Positions 25,861-41,149 of a stretch of DNA of 64,000 bases are shown one piece after another. This DNA is from Macrobrachium rosenbergii (taxonomy: Eukaryota; Arthropoda; Malacostraca; Decapoda; Palaemonidae). The DNA lies in assembly GCF_040412425.1 (NCBI RefSeq), contig NC_089749.1, positions 34,892,070-34,956,069 of the forward strand, read 5' to 3'. The first letter of the stretch is position 1. Every line of letters starts with the position of its first letter. The notes under the pieces are model-generated. The model saw nothing but the letters and a program-made list of their open reading frames with translations. It was not told the DNA's origin and searched no databases. The position numbers were made by a program, and so were the translations under genes.

Positions 25861-26003
25861 CTTGCGTTGCTGTTGTCACAATTTGCATGTAACTCTACTG
25901 TATTACTAATTACAGAGTGTATTATTTTATAAAAGCAAACAATACGCTCTGTAATTAATAACACAGTACAGTTACATGCAAATTGCGACAAGAGCAATGC
26001 AAG
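25861..26003. repeat. Inverted repeat, about 64-bp arms
   Basis: The left arm 25861-25924 matches the reverse complement of 25940-26003 at roughly 90%, across a spacer of about 15 bp. Key blocks include ATTTGCATGTAACT and AATTACAGAG. The structure would fold into a long hairpin. No open frame or tRNA-like head is seen, so it may be a small foldback (MITE-like) element. Confidence 0.92.
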
Positions 26004-26009
26004 AGAGCA

Positions 26010-27745
26010 GTGTGTATTTACATGTAGTATTGTCTCTACCATCGCAATGGTTGTCGTCGTTACTTTTGTTTTTTCAGGAGTATTACGAGGTAGAATTCAG
26101 TTTACCGGATGAAATAGAAAAAAGACTATATTAGTGGTTGTCATATTCTTGAACTGACTACCAAGTCAACTGTGAGACTCCTACAAAAACAAAACTAACG
26201 CAAATGCAAATTCTCTTTGAACGCCCATGCAGGTGTCTTCTACATTAGGATTAACAGTGTAGTAAGAGCATTTTATTCTTTGCTGTTAATTTAGCTCCAT
26301 AACTCAGAACACGAACCTTTCACGTCTATCAGCATTTTGGTCTGGAAGTAAAATGTAACATGCCATGGAGAATCCCTCTATATCATGAACTAAGTGTTTG
26401 CATATCTCTGTCTTCCTCTTACCTTTAGGTATTTTTTGGACATTATTCATTGTTCATGGCAGCTATGATGCTCAACTGACTTGGTCGAGCTGTAGTACTC
26501 TTCATCCCAAGACATCCTGAACTGTGTACCCTCTTCCCTGACTCCAGACTTGTAATCTCCCTCAGCTTAAAATGTAGGCTTAATATCATCAAAGAGGAAT
26601 CCATTGGTGTATTCTCACTTTCCTTCTGGTTTTTTCTTTCTCGCGAAAGAATAGAATTATTCTCCTCATCAGAGAAAAATGTTCCACGTCAACTTCCTGG
26701 ACCTCAGCCTGGCATCGTATAGATCACTGTCAAACGAGTTCAAGGGCGTGGCGGGCACATAATTTAACCCCAAAACAAAGGGTCACGGTCAGCGACGGGT
26801 CACGATTGTATGGGCGTTGGTTCGATCTGACAGACCCTCCCAGCCTCTACACCTCAAAAGCGGGCGGGACTGCTTGCGATCTCTGTACAACTTATTTGTG
26901 AACACCATCATATGAGGAAATGTTGATTTACCTGTAGTTTTTTCCAACTGTGAATAATGGATTGCAGTGCAATTTTCCGCGGCCAGGTGTCCGATTATGC
27001 TTCTCTTCCGTAGGGTCTTCGTGCTGCCGCAGTTCCTGTAGGGAGGAAAATTACTGTTTCATTTGAAGTATTTTTCGTGATGTAACTATTACGTATTTCT
27101 TTCTGTGAATCATATTTATGAAGCGGAGTTTGTAAATGAATGTTGAGATTAATTCAGTAGCATTACAAGCATTACATAATAAAGGTTAAACAGGTAAATG
27201 TGACAAGATAAAATTGCATTTAACGGTAAACAAAGCACATCAACAATATTGCCTTATGCTCCCACGTACAGTCCTCTGTCTCATGTAAATTAAAAATGCA
27301 TCGTTCATCTCCAATGGTCTGTTCTCCCACGGTATTCTATGGGGAAGAGGCAAGCTGTCTGTATGAGCGATATGTGACCTTACACCAGGTGTCCTTTTGC
27401 TTTTATGCTGTACAGTTGAAATTATTACGAAGAATTCCCGTGCTAGCGACCTTTTCTTGCTTGTTGCTCATAGTTTTCTTGTTTGTGCTTCGTGGTCAAG
27501 GATTAGACAAGATCGAGGAAGAACGCTGATGCAGATGACGATTTGTTTAGCCTGTGCAACGCCTTCATTAACATATTCATTTTTCCACGATAAGGAAGGA
27601 GAAAACAAAGAAAAATAAACACGAACACAAGGAAAGCGTTAAATATGAAAAAATTAAATGCAAAAGACATTACTAACCAAGGAAACACTACTAAAAAGAA
27701 TTTAAAAGTAAAGTTAAGTAACTCTGAGAGTGTCACTTTAAAAAA
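26010..27745. other. Non-coding stretch
   Basis: Includes a GC-richer patch (26740-26880). The longest frame (77 codons at 27296) has one hydrophobic run but no family resemblance. No gene is supported. Confidence 0.5.
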
Positions 27746-27966
<221 letters not shown>

Positions 27967-28009
27967 CATATGAGTGTGCGTGTGTGTGTATGCTCAGTTG
28001 CTAAGATTA

Positions 28010-29830
28010 GCCCATGGGCAGAGGTTAGGGACGGCGAGCAGCAACGAATGTGAATGACTCCAAGAGAAGCCAGAGAAATTATGGAAAGTGATGCAAAGGT
28101 CGGTGAAGGGTTTGGAATCCAGTCAGTTCCCATGCAGTTGTCGATTCACACGGTGTCCGTTTAGTAAATGGCACGTCTCCCGCAGATGTCTCTGCCGATG
28201 TGGTATTTAGGAAAGAAATAAAACAGCTGGTGAGCATTAGAGTTGAACTAGAATTTTTAAAGAAAATGAAGTAACTCGCTGCATATACGGCTAAAATAGT
28301 ACAAAGGTTAAGATAAAGAATCAGTATTAAAAGGCAACGGGAAAGTTAAACTTTTCTACTATTCTAAATGCACCATGTTCAATACATTTCTGGTCTCGTT
28401 CTTAGTGAAGTTTAGCCACAATGGATATGCTAAGTATTTGGATCATTAACCATCGTTTTGAGCCAGACGCCACTGATCCTTAAGCGTTGGTCTATAACTA
28501 TACACGTTGCAGTGAAGGCTGCGGGGATTCATATTAAGCTGTTGATATGGGTTGATGGAGAGATTTGTATGGCATTCGATCTGTCAGTCAGGTGTACGTA
28601 TGAGAACCCTCTGTAGTGGTAATGCCATCTGTTTACGTCGTCGCTATTGTCGATTGCAAATTAGCTAAGCATTAATAGGTAGGCGATGGCCACTTTCTCG
28701 AGTTGTTTTGCTCTTGAGAGAGAAGTTTATTTTTTATATTTATTGGCGCTTTTCCTTAGTGGAGGAAATTACGAAGTAAAGACTGAAGTAGCCATTGCAA
28801 GCACACACAAATAGAATAGTTAAAGATGCGAAAGAAGTAAGTTTTCTGATGCATTTGGGATTTATTGGGCATTTGTTTTTACTTTGTATTGTTAAATAAA
28901 TACCAAAATACGTGGTATAAAGGTAGCATAGAAAATGTTTGTGGAGAGAAAGAAACAAATATTCACCTCCTAACAACGTGTACTTATTTATCTGTGATTT
29001 CATAGAGCAAGGGGCTCCGCTGACACGAATCTCAGGTAGATCAGGTAGGTGTACTGTAATCCATGTGGGTGGCTACAGAATGCCCTGTAACCGCTGGAAT
29101 CTGAAATCCAAGTGGCATAATTGCATTGCTTGCAGGTAAGGCTATAAAGGCATAACCCTTTTGGTGTCCTGTATATCTTCTGTCTCTTCCAATATTGTCG
29201 GCTCCATCTCTTACCTCGCCACCCATGTGTCGTCCACAGGTAGGCCAGGTGCCAGCCGTCCTCATCCCAGCAGGTTATTTATACTTGTGGGTAAATGACC
29301 CTGACTTCGCTTCAACACCTCCAGACTACTATAGTGTAGAAGTTTCATTTTGCGGTTCATCTTGAGGTTTTGATAGGAGCTTATGTGAGATAATGGGAGC
29401 GTTTTCTTTTGCTTTCTTTTTCTTGCTAGGTGATTATTTGAGGTAATGGGAATTTGTTCTTTTTGTGCGGGGATCTGTCAAGTTTTATGTAAATATTGCG
29501 TCCGAAATTTATGCGATTATTTATTTTGCCAAGTTTCTAGTGAGTTTATTTGGATGGGGTTAATGGAGTATTTTTCTGGATGGGGTTAATTTAATTTTGG
29601 GGCGCTTTATATGAGGGTTTGTGAGATATATCAACGCATGACCTCATGTGGAAGAAAGGACGGTGCGATTACCACTGAGATGAGATGGGTGTTTGTTGCT
29701 CGTTGCGTAGGAAAACTGTACGGTGTCTTGGCGTGAAGGTTTGTTATCTCTACGGATCCCGTAATAAAGGAGGCAGTCTTGCAGTATCCTTCGCTTTTAT
29801 TTTGTTTTTTGTGTTTGTGTGTGCATATAT
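28010..29830. other. Non-coding stretch
   Basis: Unique sequence. A 13-bp motif GGATGGGGTTAAT is repeated at about 29552 and 29578. No gene recognised. Confidence 0.5.
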
Positions 29831-29832
29831 AT

Positions 29833-29933
<101 letters not shown>

Positions 29934-30152
29934 ATGAATGTAGAACTTACTTGTATATATAATGTATGTATACTCTTGAATTTTATGTTTTCTTGAGTAT
30001 ATACGTAGGGCTGAGCAAACTCCTGTTCAAAGGCATTCTCATAAAGGCTAAAACTCATAGATATACCCATAGAAAATGCAATAGTTACTACATCATAATA
30101 ACTTGAAGATTCTGTACTGTGACATATTGCCGCACCTACAGTTGGTCTTCAG

Positions 30153-30224
<72 letters not shown>
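30153..30224. repeat. (ATT)n microsatellite, about 72 bp
   Basis: Pure ATT triplets. Confidence 0.97.
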
Positions 30225-30594
30225 GTGTAATCTCAGGGTCTATAGCAAGACTCATTATTCGTCCCCTGCTCACACCAGCTAAACTTTCTACTGGAATCAG
30301 GCGATTCTGACTTCTGCGAAGCCGTAATATTGCCATGTGAATGATTGGAGGCGACATGCAAGTTATCTGTTTGTTCCGGGAAAAACATTCGGATGTAGAG
30401 TTACTTGTGCTTTGCATAATATACCAAGCGGCCAGATTTAACAGTTTTGTCACGTGGCCACGTTTTCTGGTATCCTTTAGCCTCGTGCCATCAATTTTGA
30501 GCTAAGTTATCAGCTAAGTTGCTAAGCAAACGCTTTGAGGACCTGATTTTGAAGCAGTACACGCAGAAGCTGATGCAGATGTCCTGATTGAGCA

Positions 30595-30835
30595 AAGCTG
30601 GTCCGCAGGTATAGTGGTTGGTGTCGTGGCATATCACTCAGATGTCGCGGGTTCGCGTTGCCCCAGGGCGATGGAAAAACACTGGCTCTGCATCATGATG
30701 ATTTACTGCTGCAGTGTGGGGTCTGCGGTGGGAGGTTGAAACTAATATTCTTTGGAAGCTTGAATTTCAAGTCAATGGACCTGTGTGCTTGTTCCATGTG
30801 AATAGGTTTCATCTACTGAAATAACAAAATAATAT
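30595..30835 (+). mobile_element. tRNA-headed SINE-like element
   Basis: AGGTATAGTGG (30607-30617) looks like the D-arm/A box of Asp/Glu-type tRNAs. GGGTTCGCG (about 30649) sits where a B box should be but lacks the usual A after the G. The head is followed by a body and a 3' segment (about 30748-30835) that begins TTCTTTGGAAGCTTGAATTT and contains GCTTGTTCCATGTGAATAGG. The same 3' segment, without a head, occurs at 56477-56550 and in part at 39482-39536. It ends in a short degenerate A/T-rich AAT-like tail. It is probably a SINE whose 5' half is often lost. Confidence 0.7.
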
Positions 30836-31230
30836 TGGTATTGAAATGGCAGTTACTCCTGCTTCTGCTGTTGCAGCACCGCCTTGATGAATATTTAATG
30901 CCAAAAGTATCTGCCAGATGCCCAAAGGCGTCGTGAAATGTGCTATGTGACACCACCTTAAGAAAGGATGATGCCTTGAAGTCATTTCCATACTCCCAGC
31001 GAAGTCGTCGTGGAGACTGGTTTTGGTTATCTATTTAATTTAGCCTAGTACTGTTTTCATTACTATAATTGTTAAAGTACAACTGTTTTGTTAAGAATAT
31101 GTTACGTAAAGTTCGCTTAGTAAAAAAGTTAAAATTGCAAAAATGTTTCACAGCTAAAAGACTGTACATGACTCGGAAAATCAGGGTTGTAGCAATAGGT
31201 CTGTAATAGTTCTGCGCAAGTAGTGCACAC

Positions 31231-31624
<394 letters not shown>

Positions 31625-31704
<80 letters not shown>
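31625..31704. repeat. (AT)n microsatellite, about 80 bp
   Basis: Begins exactly where the right arm of the preceding inverted repeat ends. Confidence 0.97.
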
Positions 31705-31707
<3 letters not shown>

Positions 31708-32019
31708 GTGTTACTGATGTTTGTACAGGCACTCAAGACTGATATTACACAAGCGAGAAAATTTAGCGTTGGAGTACAGTTATCTGCCGCATGGCTGCCC
31801 AAGTCATCAGTAAATGTATTGCGAGTGAAAATGTCTTCCCCGGATATTTCTTTCTACCGGAACTAGCTTAGCATGGTTACTCTTCTGTGAACACCGTCTT
31901 GAGAGAAAGAGAAGGGTAATAAGAATTTCACGAAAATTTAACATGAGCAATATAATATTTCAGCCATGGATTTAAAAAAAGAATAAAAAGCAAAAAAGGG
32001 ATGAGGAGAGAGGGCTTAG

Positions 32020-32130
32020 TGCTGAGTCACAGGAATTGAACCTTGTTTTGCACTCTATCTCTATCTCACTCTCGCACTGACGGCGTCAGTGTCCCTGGCA
32101 GCTGTAACTCAGCCAGTCAGTCTCTCATAT
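32020..32130 (-). mobile_element. Possible tRNA-derived SINE head
   Basis: On the minus strand, TGGCTGAGTTA (near 32115, A-box-like) precedes GGTTCAATTCC (32033-32043), a good B-box match. Spacing (about 75 bp) is longer than in a compact tRNA and no cloverleaf is evident. Weak call. Confidence 0.35.
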
Positions 32131-32422
32131 CCTGTAATTCATTTTGTACTCCAATAACGGCTCTAGCTTCACTTTCGTCGCATTTTGCACGTTTTCTCCT
32201 CCTATTTTGTTGCGACAGAGTTTGGACACGGCTACGGAGAACAAATCGAGATGTCGTCAATCCCTCTTCTTCACTGGTTGTACGCTAAGAAATTCGGGCC
32301 CACGGTTGGATGTTGTCATTTAATTGCAAAGTCGCTTTTAGATGGTTCCTTTTTGTAGAAAGATGCTATTTGCTTTTTATGCACGCTGTTACTCAGTTGT
32401 GACTTAACATCGCATATCACGG

Positions 32423-32478
<56 letters not shown>
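32423..32478. repeat. (ATT)n microsatellite, about 56 bp
   Basis: Pure ATT. The first of two arrays flanking the palindrome at 32514. Confidence 0.97.
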
Positions 32479-32513
32479 CCAAACAAAAACTTCTTTCAGT
32501 TTTCTGTTGAAGA

Positions 32514-32612
32514 TGGAAAGAGAAACCCACAAGATTCCTGTGTATAACTTGTTTACTTGTAAATATTTACAAGTAAACAAGTTATACACAGGAATCTTGT
32601 GGGTTTTCTTTC

Positions 32613-32614
<2 letters not shown>
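32514..32614. repeat. 101-bp near-perfect palindrome without loop
   Basis: The left half (32514-32564) and the reverse complement of the right half (32565-32614) are identical except for one 1-nt indel (AAAGAGAAACCC versus AAAGAAAACCC). The centre is TTGTAAATATTTACAA. There is no spacer. Such identity implies a very recent inverted duplication, or a sequencing/assembly foldback. Confidence 0.95.
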
Positions 32615-32652
<38 letters not shown>

Positions 32653-32671
32653 TATTATTATTATTATTATT
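32614..32671. repeat. (ATT)n microsatellite, about 58 bp
   Basis: ATT triplets with one TTT break, immediately abutting the palindrome. Confidence 0.96.
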
Positions 32672-32679
32672 GATGGTAT

Positions 32680-33315
32680 TTTAAATTTTGCTTGTCGGCC
32701 TTACCAGATTGAAATTCTTGCCGTTTTTCGACTTCATACAGAAACACACACACACACACACTCATACGCATATATATATGTACAGTATATGTATATTTAT
32801 ATTTATGTATATAACGTATGTATGTGCGTGTGCGTAATGCTTGTGCTGTTACGTGGTTGAATTTGTATATATAACCGCATGTATGATTTCTTTAAAATTT
32901 GGTTGTAGTTTTTAAATATAATTACTATTTATTTTCGAGTTCAGTAGTTTTGAGTAATGAAGCTACCTGATAGGTCATTATCCTTTCCAGAATTTTTATG
33001 TTTGCGTGAGTAACCTCCACGAATATCTTTAATCTTGCATGATTTAAAATTTTATTTTGTTTTGTTTATCATTTTATCAGAGCACAAAATTTCTACCGAG
33101 AAAATTTTACTTCAGTTTTACATTGTAAGCCATTATAATTTACTTCTACACAATAATAGGTTGAAGATAAGTTTCAAAATGTGCGTTAAAAATAATCACA
33201 GTAATCTCTAACATTGAATATAGTGTCAGCCATCTTGGACATGTTGCTGATGCCCCAGCACGATTTACCGCTGTGTGAAGTGGCTAGCTATTTTGGCAGC
33301 GTGAATTTCTTATGA
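32680..33315. other. Non-coding stretch with cryptic CA/TA sequence
   Basis: A short (CA)n run at about 32746 and AT/GT-rich sequence to 32830, then unique DNA. Confidence 0.55.
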
Positions 33316-33316
<1 letters not shown>

Positions 33317-33396
<80 letters not shown>

Positions 33397-33397
33397 T
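33317..33397. repeat. (ATT)n microsatellite, about 81 bp
   Basis: Pure ATT triplets. Confidence 0.97.
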
Positions 33398-33399
33398 CA

Positions 33400-35983
33400 C
33401 ACTGCACAACTGAAAAAATCTGAATGAACTATCATCTTACCAGTAATAGCCTTTTTGTATTGTAGATTTGCAAGAACAGCTTTACCGCTCACTAATGAAC
33501 TTTTTGGAATCTCAAAGAGCACAAATCCATTTGACATCCGGGATTCTTTACTGAACAAATTATGGCCACATTGTGTCAGGAGCTATAATGTACTAGGAGT
33601 TTTTAGAACCCCTGAAAGCGAGTGTTCATGAATTTGGTTGGTAGTGGTGAACCTTGGGGGAGCCTTTTAAAAACTACCCCTTCTACCGTTCTCCAATCCC
33701 CCCTTCCCTCATCCTCTCCTTGAGGCTTTTATCCCGCCCTCCCCTTTTTTGGAGGGAGGAGCCACAATTGGCTGCCTGGATGCATCTTTGGTCATCGAAG
33801 CGGAGAGGAAAAGAGGCAGGGTTAAGAATTGGATTTGGTTTGCTAATGATTAGTTAAGTCCCTGGGTTGTAGGGTGGGAGAGAAGGCGGGGGGAGTGCGA
33901 AGGTTGGGCATTCCTCGTACCATACAGGAAGCATAACTAAGGTAATTTTAAAACTGCTGTTCAGTAGTTGTTATCCTTCAGACTCAAGAAGCCTTTGTGA
34001 GATTTGTGCATGGCTGGGAGCTTTGAAGTGACCAAAGAATTTCTTGAAATTTTTAAACGTTATTTTATTTTAGCTGGAAAGCTTACCGGCAGTTAGGTTA
34101 ATGACTGCTCTTCGTGGATTTGTTTTCGTTCGATAGACGATTTAAAGATTTCGGTATCTTTTGGATATCACATTTTTTATAAAAGAAATTTACTGCTTAT
34201 GAGTAAACTTCCATCATCCACACAAAGATATTTTTCAAGTTCGCTTCCAATAGCAATATATACTGCGTCTTCGTGTTGTTAATTTGATTTTCCTTTTAAC
34301 TGTTGCCTCTTCTAATTATGATACTGTGTGATTTTCTTTCTCTGGTATTCATTATGCATCTGAAACTACTATTTCAAGCGATGGAATGTGTATGAATGAA
34401 CTACATTGGCACAGACAATCAAACATTCACCATCTATACCTAGTGATTTCTTAGTATGTTCGAAAAAGCTTACTGTTTATAATTTTTCATATGTATTGCA
34501 GCACACACTTATGAATTCAAGGGCCCTATAAAACCAAAATTACTCGAGGAAAATCACATATTTCAATTTATACCACTTCAGCTTGGTTAACTGCTGATTT
34601 CGTTATTATGGTCCCCTGAAAGAGAGAGAGAGAGAGAGAGAGAGACATTGAGGCTATCTTATTGCAAAGTACATTTTAATTTGAAAACCTGAAGTCATAA
34701 AAAGAAGGTATAAGGAATGAGCTTTGAAGATTTCAGACGTAAAAGGTCGTGATCGATTGTCAAAATTAAAAGTAGTTGTCGGTGAGAAGTTAAAAGAAAA
34801 ACTGTGGCACATTTTGACTGTTCTTCGCTCATGGTGGTTTAAAAAGTAGGAATCGTTTACAAAAATATTCCACACGTGTGGGCACATGCATGTTCCTCAG
34901 CATGTCTTTCATTGCCCAGCACTTGATGTGACACTCTGGGTTCATATAAAATGTTAATTTATATGAAAATTAAACTGGTGATGTGCACATAGTACAAAAG
35001 GAGTAACTTACTTTCAGCACTCGTATTTCAGCATTCATGCAAAACAAAACATGTTATTTATTCTTCTGCTACATCCTCTTGTCCAGCTTCATGTTGCTGT
35101 TGTTATTTCATACTCATTTTATAATCGATATATCTTTTGACATGTTTCACTTTCAGTGTTATTTTTCCCTCCTTGAACTTGGGAGATAAGTTAGCATTAC
35201 CAGAACCTCTACGATTCATGTACTGAAGTGCAAGCGGTAAAAATAAAAAAGAAAAAAATAAGCACGCATACACCTCTGACCACCTTCCACGATGATTAAG
35301 ACTTTTATTCTCGAGGTTGAGAAATGTTTTAAGTAAGGGAACAAGAAACGGCGGAAACGGAAGACGAAATTCAAGTAGGGTGGAGAATGGCAGTAATCGT
35401 GGGCGGGCCTTAAATGGGTATGCTGCTCTACAGAGATGAATGCCTTCATTCCATTCTCGGCTGTCGAGGCCTTTATGTTTATGTGGCGGGTGCTTCGGTA
35501 AAGTCTGCCCGTAGAGCTTTACAGGGTCCGGGAGCTATAGGAATGTCCTCGGAACTGTAGGGGTCGTTTGTTTGTGTCGTGAGTTGCTCCGGGTATGTGG
35601 CTGGATGGAGGACGGTTTCGTGGTTCGTTTGTTTCGAGTTGTTATCACTTGAAATATACAATATGTGTGTAAGATAGATAGATACCATCTTTAATTAATG
35701 GGAGAAATGAGTGAGACTGATTGATGAATTGAATTATTCAAAATATGATTGGATTACAAAATTACAATCGTCTTCGGCTCCACACGTAGGAGTAATCATG
35801 TGGCTTTCCGAGTCTCTACAGATCTCGATGACTGATATATTTTCGCTGTAAAAATATATAAAAGAAACCCTGACATTAATTTTGTCAGAAAATCTTCAGA
35901 TTTTTGGAAATGGTCGGAAATGCGGAATTTCGAGTGGAAACTAAAGTCAGTTAATTCAATTGCTTATTTTTTATCATTGACCT

Positions 35984-35985
<2 letters not shown>
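33400..35985. other. Non-coding stretch
   Basis: The longest microsatellite-poor interval in this part. Contains only a short (GA)n run (34621-34645). Frames up to 77 codons without domains. Confidence 0.5.
34621..34645. repeat. Short (AG)n microsatellite
   Basis: About 25 bp of AG dinucleotides. Confidence 0.95.
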
Positions 35986-35990
<5 letters not shown>

Positions 35991-36059
<69 letters not shown>

Positions 36060-36159
36060 TGGTTCGCTTGGAAGGCTAGTGAGATTTTAATTTTGAACCT
36101 GGTCATTTTTATATTCATCATACATTTAGTTTTGCTTATTTATGCCTTGAGCTACCCTG

Positions 36160-36243
<84 letters not shown>

Positions 36244-36392
36244 AGGTTTGAAAATATAAATATTCATTTCGTTATTTGCTTAATCATTGGAATATTTTTT
36301 TAAATTGTTTATTCCTTGGTTTGGAACAATTTTTTTGCATTTGTTTTTGCTTACTGAAAGATTTCTGCGCGTTTGTTAATCTAGCTATCCTG

Positions 36393-36464
<72 letters not shown>
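35991..36464. repeat. Three (CT)n arrays in degenerate repeating unit
   Basis: CT arrays at 35991-36056, 36162-36239 and 36396-36464. The segment between arrays repeats in outline: CTTGGAAGG after arrays 1 and 2, TTTTGCTTA further on, and AGCTA(C/T)CCTG just before arrays 2 and 3. AGCTACCTGCA recurs again at about 36520. This suggests an old tandem duplication of a CT-bearing unit of about 180-230 bp. Confidence 0.75.
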
Positions 36465-36466
<2 letters not shown>

Positions 36467-36536
36467 GAATTAATTTGATATGCTTTCTGTTAGCACATTT
36501 TTAGTTATTCATTCAGCTACCTGCATTTCTTTCTGT

Positions 36537-37929
<1,393 letters not shown>

Positions 37930-39175
37930 AAACAGTTAACAGTTTCAACCATTTTCCAGTGCTGAAAATATGTATTGTATACTGATATAAGGATTTATTT
38001 TCACTGAATTATTTTACGATAAATTATAATTTTATTTCTCCTCTATTTCTAAATACTATTTCATCTGTCCTATTAATAAGTGAAAAACAACTGTGCTTCG
38101 TGAATACAAATAAAGACTCGTCTCCTCACGCAGATTTATTTATTCAATATAAATAATTGTTTGAATTTTAAAATACCACTTATTTCTTACCTGTTGCATG
38201 GTAAAGAAATCGACGATCATGATTTATCAGCTACCAGGTTTAATCAGTAGCGGTCAAGTTTAATCACTGAGCAGTCAATCATGACCATCACGAACGCACA
38301 CTTTTAGAATATCTAAGAATTTGTTAATCGATACTTAGGGCTTTCTCCATCATTCCTGTGGCAGATAATGATGGGTCTCATTTGATGTACGAGATCGATC
38401 ATAATTAGTCTGTTGATAGTAATGGAGTATGTTTTGAGACAGTGTTTTTTCTCTTTTTTTTGGCCAATATTTATTTAACTATTCCTGTTTATTTTTAATC
38501 TCTTTTGTAAATTTATAGCTAAGGTGGTAGAGTAATTACAAACAAGGTACAGAATAGAAAGCGTAGATCGGGTAGTATTTAGAACAAGGATTAAAGAATT
38601 ATGTTATTTGCGTTTCACTGTAAGATGGTTATACCAGAGAGACAAAGCAATTGTTTAATAATACTAAATGCCGATGAATTAAAAAGTTTATGCCTACGTT
38701 ATCGCTTTAGTCTGTTGAATGGCTTTGGTACCCCTGAATTTTGCTTTTAACGTTGCTTGTTTACGCCGATTTTTTCTCTGGTTTAGTTAGAGATTGGTGA
38801 ATAGATTACAAGTAAAAGCCTTTATTTATGATCTCATTTAGGTTCGCAATGTAGAGTATTGGGTTTTTGCATTGTGATCAAGTTTTGAAGTTGTAGCTTA
38901 AGCAAAAGCATAAGGGTGCCTGGTCTCTCTCGTTTTTAGCGATGGGAAATATGCCTCACGACGTACAGTGAAATATTCAGTCCGTCGAATTCTTCCTCTT
39001 AATTAGTATGGAAAAGCGATCTTCTTCGCACAGGGCTCTCCAATGGTAGGAATGTCGGTCAAAAGAATCCTAAGGTCCCTGAGCATAGGACCTTTAAGTA
39101 TCATGCGAAAGATCCTTTACAACATTCCCTCTCTCGCTCTCTCCTCAAGTAAGAAATAATTTGCTTTAATGTGGA
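37930..39175. other. Non-coding stretch
   Basis: AT-rich with no open frame of note. Confidence 0.55.
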
Positions 39176-39176
39176 G

Positions 39177-39293
<117 letters not shown>

Positions 39294-39375
39294 ATTGTAT
39301 CTATATTATATATTATATATGATTATATATATATTGTATATATATTATATATTATATATATGATTATATATATAC

Positions 39376-39392
39376 ATCTATCTATCTATCTA

Positions 39393-39443
<51 letters not shown>
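39376..39443. repeat. (TCTA)n then (TA)n
   Basis: Five TCTA copies followed by about 47 bp of TA. Preceded by TATTATA-type cryptic repeats. Confidence 0.95.
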
Positions 39444-39455
<12 letters not shown>

Positions 39456-39481
39456 ATATGTATATGTATATATATACATAT

Positions 39482-39535
39482 GAAGTCAGTGGGCCCTGTG
39501 GGCTTGTTCCATATAAATAGGGTTCATGTTTGAAT

Positions 39536-39536
<1 letters not shown>
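39482..39536 (+). mobile_element. Truncated SINE 3' end
   Basis: GTCAGTGGGCCCTGTGGGC and TTGTTCCATATAAATAGGG match the SINE 3' segment at 56477-56550. The head and most of the body are missing, and the fragment is inserted between AT arrays. Confidence 0.75.
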
Positions 39537-39537
<1 letters not shown>

Positions 39538-39622
<85 letters not shown>

Positions 39623-39646
39623 CGATCGCCTACAACAAAAACTTTA

Positions 39647-39730
<84 letters not shown>
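39538..39730. repeat. Two (AT)n arrays, 83 and 81 bp
   Basis: Runs at 39538-39620 and 39650-39730 separated by 29 bp of unique sequence. Confidence 0.97.
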
Positions 39731-39734
<4 letters not shown>

Positions 39735-40128
39735 TATATTATATTAATCTGCTTGTGCCTGTAAATTAGTCAACGCCGCAGTGTATTCCTTTGATACAAA
39801 GTACACCTACTTAACATTTAATAAACGTGGCATAGTTACAATCTTAATCGCCAACCACTCATATTTATTCAGCAGCTGAATCCCACAATGCGACAAAGAC
39901 CTTCTAGAAACTCTGAATTCGGGTCTTTTTAATTAATCGGCCAATGGGCTTTCGTCCCGCGGTTTTTTCATTCGCCTATCGTAGGTGCCCCTGCAGTCAT
40001 CGACTCGTTCTGATGAAGATGTGTTTTGACTGCTTATCTGTTGCCATCCATAAACGGGCGGTTGCAGGTAGATTTCATTTACGATGACAACTTATCACCT
40101 TGTTGTCTTATGCTGAGTTGGAGATTAA

Positions 40129-40129
<1 letters not shown>

Positions 40130-40167
<38 letters not shown>
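40130..40167. repeat. (CT)n microsatellite, about 38 bp
   Basis: Uninterrupted CT dinucleotides. Confidence 0.96.
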
Positions 40168-40168
<1 letters not shown>

Positions 40169-40187
40169 TTTCGGTAAGCTTGGAATT

Positions 40188-40363
40188 CTTATGTCGATAC
40201 TGATTGTTGAAACTGTTTGGAACTTAGCACACTTACATTTGTGTGTATACATACATATGTGTATATATATATGTGTGTGTGTGTGTATGTGTGTGTTTAT
40301 GTATATACACAAATGTAAGTTTGCCAAGTTCCAAACAGTTTCAACAATCAGTATCGACATAAG
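40188..40363. repeat. Inverted repeat, about 64-bp arms
   Basis: CTTATGTCGATACTGATTGT at 40188 is the exact reverse complement of the segment ending at 40363. Pairing continues inward (TTTGGAACTT..., ACTTACATTTGTG...) for about 64 bp with a few mismatches. The centre is AT/GT simple sequence. It abuts an (AT)n array on the right. Confidence 0.93.

Positions 40364-40366
<3 letters not shown>

Positions 40367-40430
<64 letters not shown>
40367..40430. repeat. (AT)n microsatellite, about 64 bp
   Basis: Starts within 4 bp of the end of the inverted repeat. Confidence 0.96.
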
Positions 40431-40437
<7 letters not shown>

Positions 40438-40495
40438 AATATATAAATATATATATTATTACGTATATACATATATATGCATATATTTATATGTG

Positions 40496-41082
<587 letters not shown>

Positions 41083-41144
<62 letters not shown>
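41083..41144. repeat. (CT)n microsatellite, about 62 bp
   Basis: Uninterrupted CT dinucleotides. Confidence 0.97.
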
Positions 41145-41148
<4 letters not shown>

Positions 41149-41149
41149 G

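Noticed and set aside
26740..26880. GC-rich patch with GGTTCGATCTGA, resembling a tRNA B box
   Set aside because: The box is imperfect and no A box or cloverleaf lies at suitable distance on the plus strand.
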